From Fulvia fulva (Eukaryota; Ascomycota; Dothideomycetes; Mycosphaerellales; Mycosphaerellaceae): DNA of 64,000 bases. The stretch covers positions 8,494,001 through 8,558,000 of the forward strand of contig NC_063012.1 in NCBI RefSeq assembly GCF_020509005.1, written 5' to 3'. Shown here in pieces: positions 21,406 through 33,700 of this stretch. Each line of letters starts with the position of its first letter. The stretch's first letter is position 1. Made by a program: the position numbers and the translations under genes. The notes under the pieces were generated by a model, which was not told the DNA's origin, did not search any database, and worked only from the letters and a program-made list of their open reading frames with translations.

Positions 21406-24400
21406 TATAAGGGCGCGCGTATTATAGGGTCCGAACGAGATAGTTATTGTTCTACGAAGCTACGAAAGAGGAGCGCGAGGCGCGGCGAAGTTATAAAGCA
21501 AAGCTAAGCCGCGCTAACCCGATATAGAAGGTCCGCGGTTTAGCCGGGCCGACGTAGCTATAGTAGGGGGTCGCGGGCTACCCGTAATAGTATCCCCCCT
21601 CCCAAAACACGCCTTAGTCCTCTAAGCGTTATCTACCTTATAAGGCCACTTGCCTATCGAGCTCTATAATCACGCAAACGCCTAATTATCCTCTAGTGCC
21701 CTGTCGTCATCCGATAATATTGTATTCGCTCTATTAAGACTATCCTCGACCGGCTTCCTTCGAGAAACATATTACCTAGTTAGCTAGCTTGCCCTAGACC
21801 TACGTCTGTCTTCGGCTAGTACTCGCGTATAATCCTTATAACTAAAGTTAGGTATTATTATAGGCTCTATAGGCTCTACTCGAGTATCGAATATATACGG
21901 AGCAGATTCTATTAGAGGTAAGGCTCGAGGCGACTCATTCGTAACGGTGTCTTTCGGAATGACCCTGATCGTATTAAGCCCGAGCACCTTAGTAGCTAGT
22001 AGGGACTAGTCAGATAGAGCTACGAAGCCTATAGGCGTAGACAACTCCGGCCGGTTATAGTAAAAGTCTATAATAGCGGCGGCCGCGTGTTTAAGTATAT
22101 CCTCTATAGGTTACTAGGTCTTACTATCCTCCTCGTTCTAATATCTAGCCTATTTCACCTTATACTATATATCTACCTTACGCTTATACCCCTTCTTTAC
22201 CTTGCCTACCCGCTTACGGGTATATATATTAAGGATCTTTCCCGCCTCGTATATATACGTAGGTGCTACTACTATATCGGCTACTATATTAGCCTCGGTA
22301 GTGTTAGGTTCGATAGTTATCGGTAGTAGCGGCGCTAGATACTACCCTTTAAGTAGTAGGAAATCGGGGTGGTCGGCTCGTTATAGTAGTAAGGTATAGA
22401 AGCAGTTATTAAGTCCTACTAGAGCGTCTAATAGTTTTAGTCGATAAGAGAGTCTAGCCGGTATAACTTCCGTGATCTAGTAAGGGCCGGTATATTTCCT
22501 ATCTAGCTTCTTAGATAGTCGAGTCGTACGGATGTTCTTAGTACTTAGATACACCTAATTACCTACCTTATAGTCTAGAGGAATGATTCGGTAGCGGTTT
22601 ACTACTTCTACTTAGAGAGCTTATGACATTCGTATATTCTCTTAAAGGTGCTTATAAAGCTCGTAAATTCGACGTATAAAGGTTTCTACTGATCGCGTAT
22701 CTAGTCGCTAGAGAGTAGTTAGTCCTCTCTCCTTTCTAGCGTTTAGGTCAACTCGCTCTATAAACTTAGGGTTATAGCCTAAGGTGGCGTAGAACGGCGA
22801 CATACTAGTAGTCTCGGACAGGTGATTATTGATCGCGAACTAAGTAAGGCATAGCTATTCTACCTAGTTATCCTATGCCTTATTAGTAAATATACGAAGA
22901 TACTGTTCTATCGCCTAGTTAGTGCGTTCTGACTATCTATTAGTTTCTAGGTGATATAAAGAACTTAGCTTACGATTTTTACGGAGCATCTTATAGTGTT
23001 TCTTCTAGAAGGTAGCAACCTACTACTTACTACGGTCTAATATAATAGTATTAGGAAACCCGCGCCGATAGAATATATGTTTAAGGAAAAGCCTTGCCGC
23101 ATTCTATGCTATTATTACGCTAATAGGGATCAGCTCGACTTCCTTAGTAAGCCTATTAGTAACGGTCATAATGTTGTTATAGACTATACCGTTAAGAGTG
23201 CTATCTAGGAGTCCGATAACGAAGTCGACTATAATATATTTCTAAGGCCGATCTAGAATAGGAAGTGGCTATAATAATCCTAGTGGCTAGGAGTATAGAG
23301 ATTTTGTTATACGGTAGGTACGGCAATTCGCGGTATATCTACGTACGGATCTCGCTAATCTAGGCTAGTAGAATTTACGTACTACGAGTTTATAAGTACG
23401 AGCTCGTCCTAGATGGCCTACTACTAGAGCGTTATAGTTTATCTTGATTATCCTAGTCTATAAGGCTTAGTCATTTAGTACCTATAAGCTCTAGCCGTCG
23501 TATTGATTTCGAATATATAGTAGGTCGCTATCTACTTTATAGTGTACTAGGTGAATCTTCGCTCTCTATAGTAGTGTAGGAGTACGGTCTTTCTATAGGT
23601 CCTTAATCGCGGTCTTAAGCTCGTTATCGGTTACGTACGCCGTCGACATTCGATACTCGAGTTCGGCTTCCCCTTAACTTTTATACGTCGCCGGTTGTTT
23701 AGTAGGCGCATCTCGTTCTATAGGTATGAACTCTTCAGCTTTAGGGTCTAGCTATACTAGTTCCTCTTCTTCCGGCGTATCTTCTACTATTGCCTATAGT
23801 AAGGCGATCTTAAGGAATCACTTAGGAGGTAGCAATGTCTAATACTAATGCTAGTTCCGAGGGTCGTTTACGCCCTACGGAAGGTCCTAGCTACGTCTCG
23901 TTAGGCTATCTAGCTTTGTACCTTAAAGTCCTAGACGGTATATTATCTTAAAGTTAAACTATAACAAGAACTTAGCCTAACGCGCTTGTCGCCGATTTAG
24001 CTGCTTTGTCTTTATAAAGTATTCTAGGTTCTTATAGTCGGTATAAATCTTGACTAGCTATAAGTCCTTATTATCTACTTCGAAGGCGAGCTCGGGTCTC
24101 TATTCCTCAAAAGCCTTAATAATAGCTAATAGTTCCTTATTATAGGTTTCATAATTACACTCCTATAGACTTAACTTCTTTAAGTAGAAGGCTATAGGAT
24201 GTAGTATACCCTTCTCGTTATACTACGAAAGCACGCCGGCGTTTACAAAATCTAAAGAATCTGTCTCTACTACCGTTTCCCTACCTAGCACATAATACGC
24301 GAGTATGCCGGCTTTACTAAACGTAGCTTTCAAATTGTTAAAGGCTCGTTAGCAATCTAGTGACTATTAAATCCTTCTATTCTTATGATTGCTTAGTCCG

Positions 24401-27400
24401 TCCGACTTGGTCAGTTTTGTAAGAGGAGTAGCTATACGCGAAAATGCTTCGATGAACCGCCTATAGAAGTTAGCAAATCTAAGGAAGGCCTAGACATCCT
24501 TTAGGTTCTTAGGAGCTTCCTATGTCTAAATACATTCGAGTTTCTCGGGGTCTATCTCGATACCGTTAGGGGTTATAATTAGCCTAAGATACCTCACCTT
24601 CTATTAGTAGAATTCGCTTTTGTCGATGTCTACTATAAGTCCTATATCGCGTAGCTTAGTAAGAACCTTCCGTACGTGTTTAATATGCTCCTCTAAGGTG
24701 TTACTAAAGATAAGTACGTTATCTAGGTAGGCCGATATAAAGTCGTCTAGGTGTTCTTATAAGACCTTATTAATATATCATTAGAACGATACTAGTCCGT
24801 TATATAAGCCGAATAGTAGTACTAGACACTCGTAGATGCCGTATCGTGTCGTAAACGCCGTTAACCACTCGTGCCCTTTAGCTATCCGTAACTTGTTAAA
24901 GGCTACTATAATGTCTAGCTTCGTAAAGTACTTCTTACCGTATATACGGTTAAGCGTCTCTTATATTAAGGGAATCGGATACCGGTTCTTAATAGTGATC
25001 GTATTTAATCCTCTATAGTCGATATAAACACGTAGCCTACCTCTAGGCTTACGTACTACTAGTACTAGTATAGGAGACTAGCTCGTCTTTTGCTATACTT
25101 TCCGTACCTTCCCTTTAGATATTTACTCGTCTAGCCATTTCTTGACTGCCTCGTTCTCCTTCTTAGCTAGGCCGTAGGGCTTGCGGTATAGTGGCTCTTA
25201 TAGACTATTAGGCTTAATATAAATCTTATAATCTACGCCTAGTCGGTAAGGTGGGAGTCCTTTATAATCCTTAGCTAAGAAAGCGTCCGTAATATCGTAG
25301 TATATCGGCGGCAACTTCTCCTTCGGGTTATGATTAAACTGCTTGTTCAAGAATTAGTCTAGATTATTAGTAGCTATTACACTTAGCTTAAGCTCTCCGT
25401 CGTCGCTCTTACGCCTAGTAGGTATAATGTAGAAGTACTTAGCCCTAGGCCGGTACGTATACATTCCCTACGCGCGTTAAGAAACGCCCTAGTAGTCCAC
25501 TTCTTTATCGTCTATGTCTTCTAGGTTATATAATAAGACGTTTAGCTCCGCCCCTCCTACTATAAAGCTCGCTACTTCTCTAGTAAAGGGCTCTAGTCCG
25601 TACCGTACTAGTGCCTACTTCTTCTTCTTACGATAGTTTAGGGATTATACTATTATCGATATCTTATTCTATAGATAGTGACCAAAGCAGTAATCCGATC
25701 TAAATGCCACCTCGCCTGTCTCCTAGAAGATGTTTAGGTTGTACGCTATAAGCCACGGTAGGCTAAAGACGATGTTATATTCGAGGTCGGTGACGTAGTA
25801 TAACATTTGCTCGTAATAATCGCCGATAACTACGTCTATAAGGGCCGCGTATATAATCTGCCGTATAGTAGCCGTTCTATCTCCTAGTGTTAGTCGTCGG
25901 CTTTACGTTAAAGGGATTAGGGGTATTATATATTTGCGTATAAATTTCTAGTTAAGAAAGAGAGAGGTAGAAGTAGAATCTATAAGGCCTCGAGCCTTTC
26001 TATATTATATCATTACGGGTAACAATATATAAGGGTGTATAGCTAGCTATTGTTTATCTAGTATATATACCGATATCTTAAGCTCCTTACTATAGTCTAT
26101 TACCGTCTCTTACATTCCGTGTCTCTTAATCTTATACTCTTTCTGTCCTAGGAAGTTCGGGTAACCGCTATCTACTACGCTTAGGTAGCGGTCGTACTAT
26201 TTCCCTACTACGGATCGGCGGCTAGGGAACTAAGGTTCGCGTTCGGATTCGGCGTAGTATTACGTAGACGCGGTAGGCGATAGTCGCTATTGTACCTATA
26301 TATTAGGCATTTAGGGTTAGTCGATACGTAAGAACCTATACGGTAGCGGTAGTACTTACCCTACTTCTTAAGGTCTTCGCGCTACTTACGGTTAAGCGTA
26401 GGTAGGTTCTATAGATATGTCGGTAGATCCTCCTTCTTCTTAGTACTAGCGTACTATAGTAGGCGCTATACTAAGGCACCTACTATACCGGTAGCGGTAC
26501 TAGTAACTACGTTACCGTTATTCTAGTTATTCTAGCCGCTATTACCGTTCGAGTTACTATTACTACGGGGGCGCTCCTTCTACGGGTATAGTCGATCTGT
26601 CTCGTAGAAGCTCTCGTCTAGTACGGTATACTCCTCGATAACGTCTTATATACTATCTAGGCGGCGGTCGACTTCGCGGTCGCCGAAGGTCTTAATAAAG
26701 TACTTACGGTTTAGTCGGTTACGGAACAGTATAAGCTCGGTCTTATCGGTCTATAACATCTAGGCGCGTAACTTCGAGTAGCGTGTATAGAAGGCTATAA
26801 AGGTTTCGCCTTATTCTTACTTATAGGTAGTAATGTTAACTATAGCCTTAGTTCCTTTATTACGTGTACTATATTAGCGTGTTATCTAATCTAACAACTC
26901 TTCTCTAGTCTTAAACTCGTTAAAGGACTACTATCTAGGTATAGGGATCCTCGGCTTAATGCTTCGCTAAGGATCACCTTGCGTCTACCTATATACGAAG
27001 CGTAGACTATCTGCCTTAGTACGGAAGGTTACTATAGTTAGCTTTAGGAGAACACTACTATACTAGCTATCGAAATTAGGGTCATTATTGTTCTTAAAGT
27101 GCTTAGGGTTAGGCACACCCTTACCGATCTCTATACCGCGAGTAAGGGTACGGTTAATAGTAAAGAGACGTTCTAGAAGGTCAACTAGTAGTATCTAGGT
27201 ACGGGTATTACGTATTCTCGAGTCACGACTATTATTAGGTCCTAGTCGCGGACGGTCGTTATTACGTCCTCGGCTATTATTACTACGGTTATAGTCGTCT
27301 CTATCGTTATTACTACTACCGCTACCGCCACCTCTACTAGTAGCTTCGCGATACCTACGTAATAGCTACTCGAGTAAGGTCTCGCGTAGGCGGGAACGAG

Positions 27401-28621
27401 AGGGTCGGCGGCCTAAGCGGCCCCTACCTCCGTTCTATATAGTGTCTCCTACCTTAAGCCGAGCCTTTAGGTTATCGACTTCTTGTTATAGGGCCTAGTT
27501 CTTCACCTTAGTATCTTATGCCTTCTTCTTCTCCTTCTCGTAGATCTCGCTAAACTACTTATATAGGTTGTTAGCTTCCTTATATTTCTTCTCTAGCTCT
27601 TATAACTTAGCTAGGTCGTAATCCTTCTTACTCTTAAGATCTGCTACCATTTTCTATATAACAAGCTCTTCACTTCGTAGCATCTTATAGATACGGTCGT
27701 ATTCGGTATATAGCGTAGTATACTAGGTGTTCTAGAGGTCGTTAGCTCGCTCTATTATATCGAGTTGTCTACCCTTAGTAATCGCTATATTAACTACTTA
27801 TAGTACGAAGTCGTAGGTAGTCTTCGGGTGTTAGGATATAAGGGTCGTGAGGTCGTCTAGGGTGACATTCTAGTATTCGGATACGAGAATGTGTTCTACC
27901 TCGTCGAGTAATAGATATACCTCGTCTAGGTCGCCGCCTAGGTTCTCTTCGAGCTTGAACTCGAACAGTTCTATAAAGTCAATCTTACTACCTTCTTCTC
28001 GCTCGAAGGCCTTCTAGTAAGCTTTATTAATCTCTTATTATAGCGCGACACCGGTGTCTACTATAACCCGCCGGTTATCGTCCTATATCTAACTCTAAGG
28101 GAAAGAGGAGAGGTCGGGGAAAAGAGATATACGCTACTTACTTTTGCCCTTAGGCTTAGGTAGCGGTAGTATACCGCCGTTCGCTATTTATAAAGTTATG
28201 TTGTCTAGGTTCGGGGGAGGCGTAACGGTGCCTATATCCTAACTGTCTACGAGCGCGCGACTACCTACTAATAATGTCGCCGCGTTACGTTCTCTAGGTA
28301 TCTACGCGCTATACGCCTTACCGTATTCTATATTCTAATACGACTCTACGCGTTCTCGAGTTCTACGGTTCTGTCTATTCCTATTATTACGCGTCCCTTA
28401 CCTAGATCCGCGATCTAGATAGGGTAGTAGAATAAACTATAAGGGCGCGCGTATTATAGGGTCCGAACGAGAAAGTTATTATTCTACGAAGCTACGAAAG
28501 AGGAGCGCGAGGCGCGGCGAAGTTATAAAGTAAAGCTAAGCCGCGCTAACCCGATACGGAAGGTCCGCGGTTTAGCCGGGCCGACGTAGCTATAGTAGGG
28601 GGTCGCGGGCTACCCGTAATA
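21406..28621 (-). mobile_element. Second gypsy-family element (RIP-mutated)
   Basis: Two 184-bp LTRs at 21406-21589 and 28438-28621 start TATAAGGGCGCGCG and end CCCGTAATA (mutated TG..CA ends). The inside, read on the minus strand, holds a gag-like 5' part (about 26,300-28,100), a gypsy reverse transcriptase with [10 protein letters not shown] around 24,720-24,750, and integrase sequence (about 22,400-23,600). Flanks are CGTAG on the left and TTAGC on the right, so no clean target duplication is seen. All frames are broken. The family differs from the 519-bp-LTR chromovirus next to it. Confidence 0.78.
21590..28437 (-). pseudogene. gag-pol remnant of the second gypsy element
   Basis: No frame longer than about 80 codons survives. 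RT and integrase blocks are recognisable only as short islands on the minus strand, interrupted by TAG/TAA stops that fit mutation of Trp and Gln codons. Confidence 0.6.
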
Positions 28622-29042
28622 TTAGCTTAGGGGTTCTCGCTAGTATACGTTATATCTATATCGTAATAGAGGTCCTAACTAGTATATAGTCTAACGACGG
28701 CTCGAGTTTATATTCGATCCTATAGTAGGTTACTATATAGTAGTAGCTATCTAAGATCTAGGAGAGGTCGATCGTGCCTTAGAGTCCCCCTCTCTTCTAG
28801 GTACCTAGGTCCTTCGGGGTATTAAGGGCAATTACGTTGCTCGCTATCAAGTCGAGTACTTCGTCGGCTATAGGGTACGGCTATATAAGGCTTTCCTAGG
28901 AAGGGTAGTATATGTTGAAGTCTCCTACTACGATGTAGTACCCTTGTCTCTTAAGCGTACTGTCTAGGTGTCTATAGACCCTAAGGTCGCGGCTAGACCT
29001 CGAGGCTAGCGGTTATATATATAGGTTATATATCTAGGTACT
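28622..29042 (-). pseudogene. LINE-A endonuclease fragment
   Basis: Minus-strand reading gives YYIVVGDFNIYYPS and later ADEVLDLIASN.IALNTP and GTIDLS, the apurinic-type endonuclease of non-LTR elements. The domain continues, in the same frame sense, beyond the chromovirus array at 41107-41354 (INPYYRRLTTYK, FYISKDI). Confidence 0.78.
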
Positions 29043-29561
29043 TGTCATGGTCTCCCCACAGAGTGTACAGAAGGTGGGGACAGAAGAGCCTCAGAGTGCT
29101 CAGAAGTCGTCAAGAAGTGACAGTCCAGCTTGGTGTGTGAGCGCCAAGAATCACATGCCCGCAACATTCGCTACGGGACCCAGCCCTCCAAATTCACCCC
29201 TCTACCAAACCTTGACAGATTCACTTCGGCTCGTGACTGTGTGACTCACGGCACTCCCGCGAGCACCCGCGACTGCGCTGGACCCTGGAAGAAGCACGTG
29301 GAAGACTCGGAACGTAGGGCAGGTTGGAATAAGGTTTTGAGCAAAGCTGCTGAGCGCGGCTTCGCACGGGTTAGCCCTGTTGATGCGGGGACACGCACTC
29401 GCGAGGGTCGCGTATAAATATCTGGCCTTCCCCAGGCCTCTCTTGCTTTCTTCGTCTTTTGTTTTGTGTAGCAATCATACCATACCCTTTTGCATCTGCA
29501 CTTCGCACCTGCATTCTCGCTTTCACCCTTGCATCTCACAGGCCAGGCTCTCGCCCTGACA
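29043..29561 (+). repeat. Chromovirus LTR 1
   Basis: 519 bp, TGTCA at the start and TGACA at the end (5-bp inverted ends). Contains the promoter: TATAAATA at 29413-29420. Confidence 0.97.
29413..29462 (+). promoter_or_regulatory. LTR core promoter and predicted mRNA start
   Basis: TATAAATA at 29413-29420. A GTCTTTTGT word at 29454-29462, about 40 bp downstream, is where the transcript would be expected to begin. It is complementary to the primer-binding site just after the LTR. The same arrangement recurs in LTR 2 (+5,770) and LTR 3 (+11,540). Confidence 0.65.
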
Positions 29562-29563
29562 TC

Positions 29564-29572
29564 ACAAAAGAC
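29564..29572 (+). other. Candidate self-priming primer-binding site
   Basis: ACAAAAGAC begins 2 nt after the LTR end. It is the exact reverse complement of GTCTTTTGT at 29454-29462 near the predicted mRNA 5' end. No TGG start of a tRNA-primed PBS is present. This fits Tf1-type self-priming. The second unit has the same site at 35334-35342. Confidence 0.6.
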
Positions 29573-29603
29573 CAACAAACCGTCAACCACTCGAGTCATC
29601 CTC

Positions 29604-30764
29604 ATGGGTGACCACGCCACCGATGGAGGTGTCAACCTCGACAACCAAGACACTCCATTCCACTTCAGTGAGTGGACTGACATCCCCTTCTCGAACGCCG
29701 CTGCCTTCGGTGCCTGGGCAAACGCCAACCCCGACACCGCCTACGCTCTCATCAACCGCACCGTCTCCTCTTTCCGCGAGACCGCCCAGCAGGTCGAGCA
29801 AGCAAACAACCAAGCAACATACCTTCAAGGTATTGTGAACACCTTCCAGAACCTCGCCCCGCACGCCGACGACAACCGCCGCCAGCACTTCTCCAAGAAG
29901 GTCAACGACCCAGACGAGTTCGACGGCAACAAGAGCAAGTTTGAGGCATTTGAGACACAGTTCACCATCAAGCTGTTGGCTAATGCCGACCACTTTCCGC
30001 AAGAGAAGGACAAAGTCACGTACGTCTTCTCCCTCCTTCGGGGAGACGCCGCGGCTCAGGTACAACACTACATCGACAACGCCACGCAGACTATCGGCTG
30101 CCCGGACGTCCTCACCTTGATGCAGGACCTCCGTGCTGCCTTTGGTGATCCAGACCGTAGAGCCACCGCCCAGAACGCCATCCACAACCTCCTCCAGAAG
30201 AACAAGAGCTTCGCCGAGTACCTCGCGGCCTTCAACCGCGACATCGGGTTCACCGGCTACAACGAAGAGACCAAGAAGAGCACTCTCCGCCGTGGTTTGT
30301 CAGCAGAGCTTCTTCGAGCCCTCGAGGACAAGGACGTCGGTGCTATGAGCTTCCGTGAGCTCGTCGAGACCTGCCAGCGCCTCGACTCCAACATGAAACA
30401 CACCGCCTCTCTCCTCGCTTCCCGTTCTCAAGGTCGTCAGCCTCGTGGTCCCGGAAGCCACTTCGCTGCTCCACTAGGCGCCGCCGCTCCTACGGCTCTC
30501 CCTCCCGTCTCTGTAGGTGACGCTATGGATCTCAGCGCTGGTGCCGCCGTCCCTCGAGTCCAGGGCCTCGTCAACGGTAAGCTCACTCCCGAAGAGAAGC
30601 TTCGCCGTCGCCAGGCCGGACTCTGCACCTACTGCGGCGGTCCAGGCCACATCGCAGCCAAGTGTCCGCAGCTCGCTGCCCGTAACGCCCGCAACCCGGT
30701 TCGCGGCGCTGTCGGCGCTATCGAGCCTGCTCCTGCTGCTCCCGCTGAGCAGGAAAAAGCCTAG
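29604..30764 (+). CDS. gag: Gag protein, unit 1
   Basis: 386-aa nucleocapsid precursor that forms the virus-like particle. I chose ATG at 29604 (MGDHATDGGVNLDNQD); the frame is open further up into the LTR but has no earlier ATG. Seen: an Asn/Ala-rich N-terminal part, a retrotransposon-gag core around residues 110-260 (DDPDEFDG-like NDPDEFDGNKSKFEAF, VTYVFSLLRGDAAAQVQ, FGDPDRRATAQ), a Pro/Ala linker and one CCHC knuckle, C341-TYCGGPGHIAAK-C354. It ends EQEKA at a TAG (30762-30764). Pol lies in the -1 frame and overlaps the end. Confidence 0.95.
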   Translation: MGDHATDGGVNLDNQDTPFHFSEWTDIPFSNAAAFGAWANANPDTAYALINRTVSSFRETAQQVEQANNQATYLQGIVNTFQNLAPHADDNRRQHFSKKVNDPDEFDGNKSKFEAFETQFTIKLLANADHFPQEKDKVTYVFSLLRGDAAAQVQHYIDNATQTIGCPDVLTLMQDLRAAFGDPDRRATAQNAIHNLLQKNKSFAEYLAAFNRDIGFTGYNEETKKSTLRRGLSAELLRALEDKDVGAMSFRELVETCQRLDSNMKHTASLLASRSQGRQPRGPGSHFAAPLGAAAPTALPPVSVGDAMDLSAGAAVPRVQGLVNGKLTPEEKLRRRQAGLCTYCGGPGHIAAKCPQLAARNARNPVRGAVGAIEPAPAAPAEQEKA

Positions 30765-30791
30765 GTCTTCCTCATCGACGCGATGAAGACC
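30752..30791 (+). promoter_or_regulatory. Candidate -1 frameshift signal between gag and pol
   Basis: The last gag codons contain G-GAA-AAA (30752-30758). Five bases later a hairpin starts: GGTCTTC (30764-30770) pairs perfectly with GAAGACC (30785-30791), with an inner ATC/GAT pairing and a GACGC loop. Slipping back one base after AAA moves gag into the pol frame, which is open from 30749. Heptamer, 5-nt spacer and stem fit known -1 signals, although the P-site half (GGA) is non-canonical. Repeated at 36522-36561 in unit 2. Confidence 0.6.
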
Positions 30792-33700
30792 AAGAACAAC
30801 GTTTACCGAAAGTGAAGAGAGGAAAGAAGTTGAGGATCAATACAGCACAGCTAGACCTGTACGACGAGACGGGCAAGGACCACGCTTGCAAACCGTTCGT
30901 CACGAATGTAAATATCGGCTCAAAGAAACTCTCTTCTTCCAATCTCACTCTCATGGACACTGGCGCACTAGGCGAGTCTTTTATGGACTATAAACTCGCG
31001 ACCTCTCTCAACCTCGAACCCCAGGAACTGAAGTACCCTCGCACCCTTGAACTCTTTGACGGCACGGAGACTACCACTGGTAAGATTACTCATGTTGTAC
31101 ACACGTCAATCACCCTCGGAGGCAAGCGTATGTCGATCACCAGCTTCCTTACGTCCCTACCGCATCAGAAGTTTATCCTCGGCCTCCCCTGGTTCAGACG
31201 ACACCGACCTATCATCGACTGGACTTCCCTTACTGTCAGCTTCCCTCCAGAAGTTCCTCCGGCACCTCCGCCTTCTCCGCCGCCTCAGCGCGGTCCTGAG
31301 TATACCAAGATCTTCCAGGTGAACGCCGCTGCCTTCACCACTGCTGCTAAGCAGCCCAAAGCTCAAGTCTTCGCCGCCTCTCTCCGCGATATCGACATCG
31401 CCCTCGAGAAGCTCGACAAGAAGCGTACACCTACCGACCCTGCTACGAAGGTCCCTCCTTGGGCACACCACATCCTCCACGTATTCGATGCTAAAGCCGC
31501 AGACGAGCTACCTCCTCATCGCCCTCACGACCACAAGATTGAGCTAGAAGAAGGTGCAGAGACACCGTTCGGACCGTTATATTCCATGTCCCGAGAAGAG
31601 CTTATCGTCCTCAAGAGATACCTCGAAGAGAACCTAAAGAAGGGGTTCATTCGAGCGAGCCGTTCCAGCGCTGGCAGTCCCGTCATGTTCGTCAAGAAGC
31701 CCGGCGGTGGTCTACGCTTCTGCGTAGACTACCGAGGCTTGAACGCTGTTACAAAGAAGAACCGCTACCCAATACCGTTGATTCAGGAGACGCTCGAGCG
31801 CCTCTCTAAGGCCAAGTACTTCACCAAGCTCGATGTCATCGCTGCGTTCAACAAGTTACGAATGGCAGAAGGACACGAGTATCTCACAGCCTTCCGTACT
31901 CGCTACGGGCTGTTCGAGTCGCTCGTTATGCCCTTCGGCGTTTGTAACGGGCCTAGTACCTTCCAGAACTTCATTAACGACATCCTTCAGGAGTTCCTCG
32001 ATCAGTTCTGCACTGCCTACATCGACGACATCCTAGTCTACAGCGAGACCAAGGAGGAGCACCGCGAGCACGTCTGTAAGGTCCTTCAGAAGCTCGCAGA
32101 CGCCGGCTTGCAGCTCGACATCGACAAGTGCGAGTTTGAGAAGACCGAAGTCAAGTTCCTTGGTTTGATCATTACCGCAGACGGCATCAAGATGGACCAA
32201 GAGAAGATCGACGCTATCGTCGAATGGGATGCTCCTACGAACGTCAAAGAGGTCCAGGGTTTCCTAGGCTTTGCCAACTTCTACCGCCGCTTCATCCACG
32301 CATTTTCGGGCGTGGTACGCCCTTTGACGAAGCTCACGCGCAAGGGTGAGAAGTTCGCCTGGACCGACGAATGCCAGGAGGCTTTTGACTTGCTCAAAGC
32401 GAAGTTTGTTGAGAACCCGCTTCTACGGCACTTCGATTTCGAACTGGAGACCCGTGTAGAGACCGACGCATCCGACGGCGTGGTGGGCGGTGTCCTGCTA
32501 CAACGCCGCTCGCCTGAATCCCCCTGGTTACCTGTCGCCTTCCTCTCCAAGAAGATGACCGCCACGGAGTGTAACTACGAGATCTACGACAAGGAGCTTC
32601 TCGCCATCGTCAAAGCTTTCGAAGAGTGGCGCCCCGAGCTCGAAGGCTCTGCTATGCCCGTCCAAGTAAGCTCCGACCATAAGAACCTCGTCTACTTTAT
32701 GAAGAGCAAGCTGCTCAATCGTCGCCAGGCCCGCTGGAGCGAATTCCTCTCCCGGTTCAACTTCGTGATCTCGTACACGCCCGGCAAGGCCAACTCGATG
32801 GCCGACGCCCTTACCCGCCGCCCTGGTGACTCTCCAGTTGATCGAAGAGGGGGCCGGCAAATCGCAGGGCAACAAGTCATCAAAGAGCACAACCTCTCTT
32901 CCGAGCTTCGAGAGTACCTATCGAATGGCCAGCCTACGCTCGCCGCTTCCTTTGCTACTCTCGTGCTCGCTCCTGCCTACCTTGACGAGAGTGACGATGA
33001 ATCCGAGCCTGAAGAATACGCCTCGGACGCTGAGGACTTGAACGACGATGAAGAGGGCTCAGTAACGACCGACGGCTCATCCGAATCAGACTTTGAGGGG
33101 TTTGATAATGAGGAGCAGCCCGAAGGCATCATGGCACGAGTACGAACAGCGTACGATGCCGACATAGACGCCCAAGAGTTAGTTCAGGCCCTTGAATCTG
33201 GCGCGAGGACATTCCCGGGCTTCTCGCTGTCCGAGTGCGAGCTCCAGGAAGGTGTCGTCTACTTCCGTAAGAAGCTTTACGTACCGCAGCCCGAAGGCTC
33301 TAATATCCGAGCTGAGATTCTTCAAATCATCCACGACTCCGCCTCTGGGGGTCACCCAGGCGTAGCCAAGACCCACAAGCTCCTCGCTAGGTATTACTGG
33401 TGGCCGCATTCCTGGAAGGACGTCCGCCGCTACGTGCTGAACTGCGCTGCTTGCCGAAGAGCCAAAGCTAACCGCCACCGTCCCCACGGTCTCTTGCACC
33501 CTCTCCCGGCTCCTGATCGTCCGTGGAAGCACATCACTATGGACTTTATCACCGATCTTCCTCACGGCAAGACCTTCAGCGGCGTGAAAGCAAAGGCCCT
33601 TCTAGTGATCGTGGACCGTCACTCCAAGGACCGGTACATGATCCCGTGCTGGAGCATGACCGCAAAGGAGACTGCTCGCTTGTTCTACGAATTCGTCTGG

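Noticed and set aside
29246..30185. Minus-strand frames of 163 and 200 codons in each chromovirus unit
   Set aside because: Antisense of LTR and gag; repeated only because the unit is repeated.
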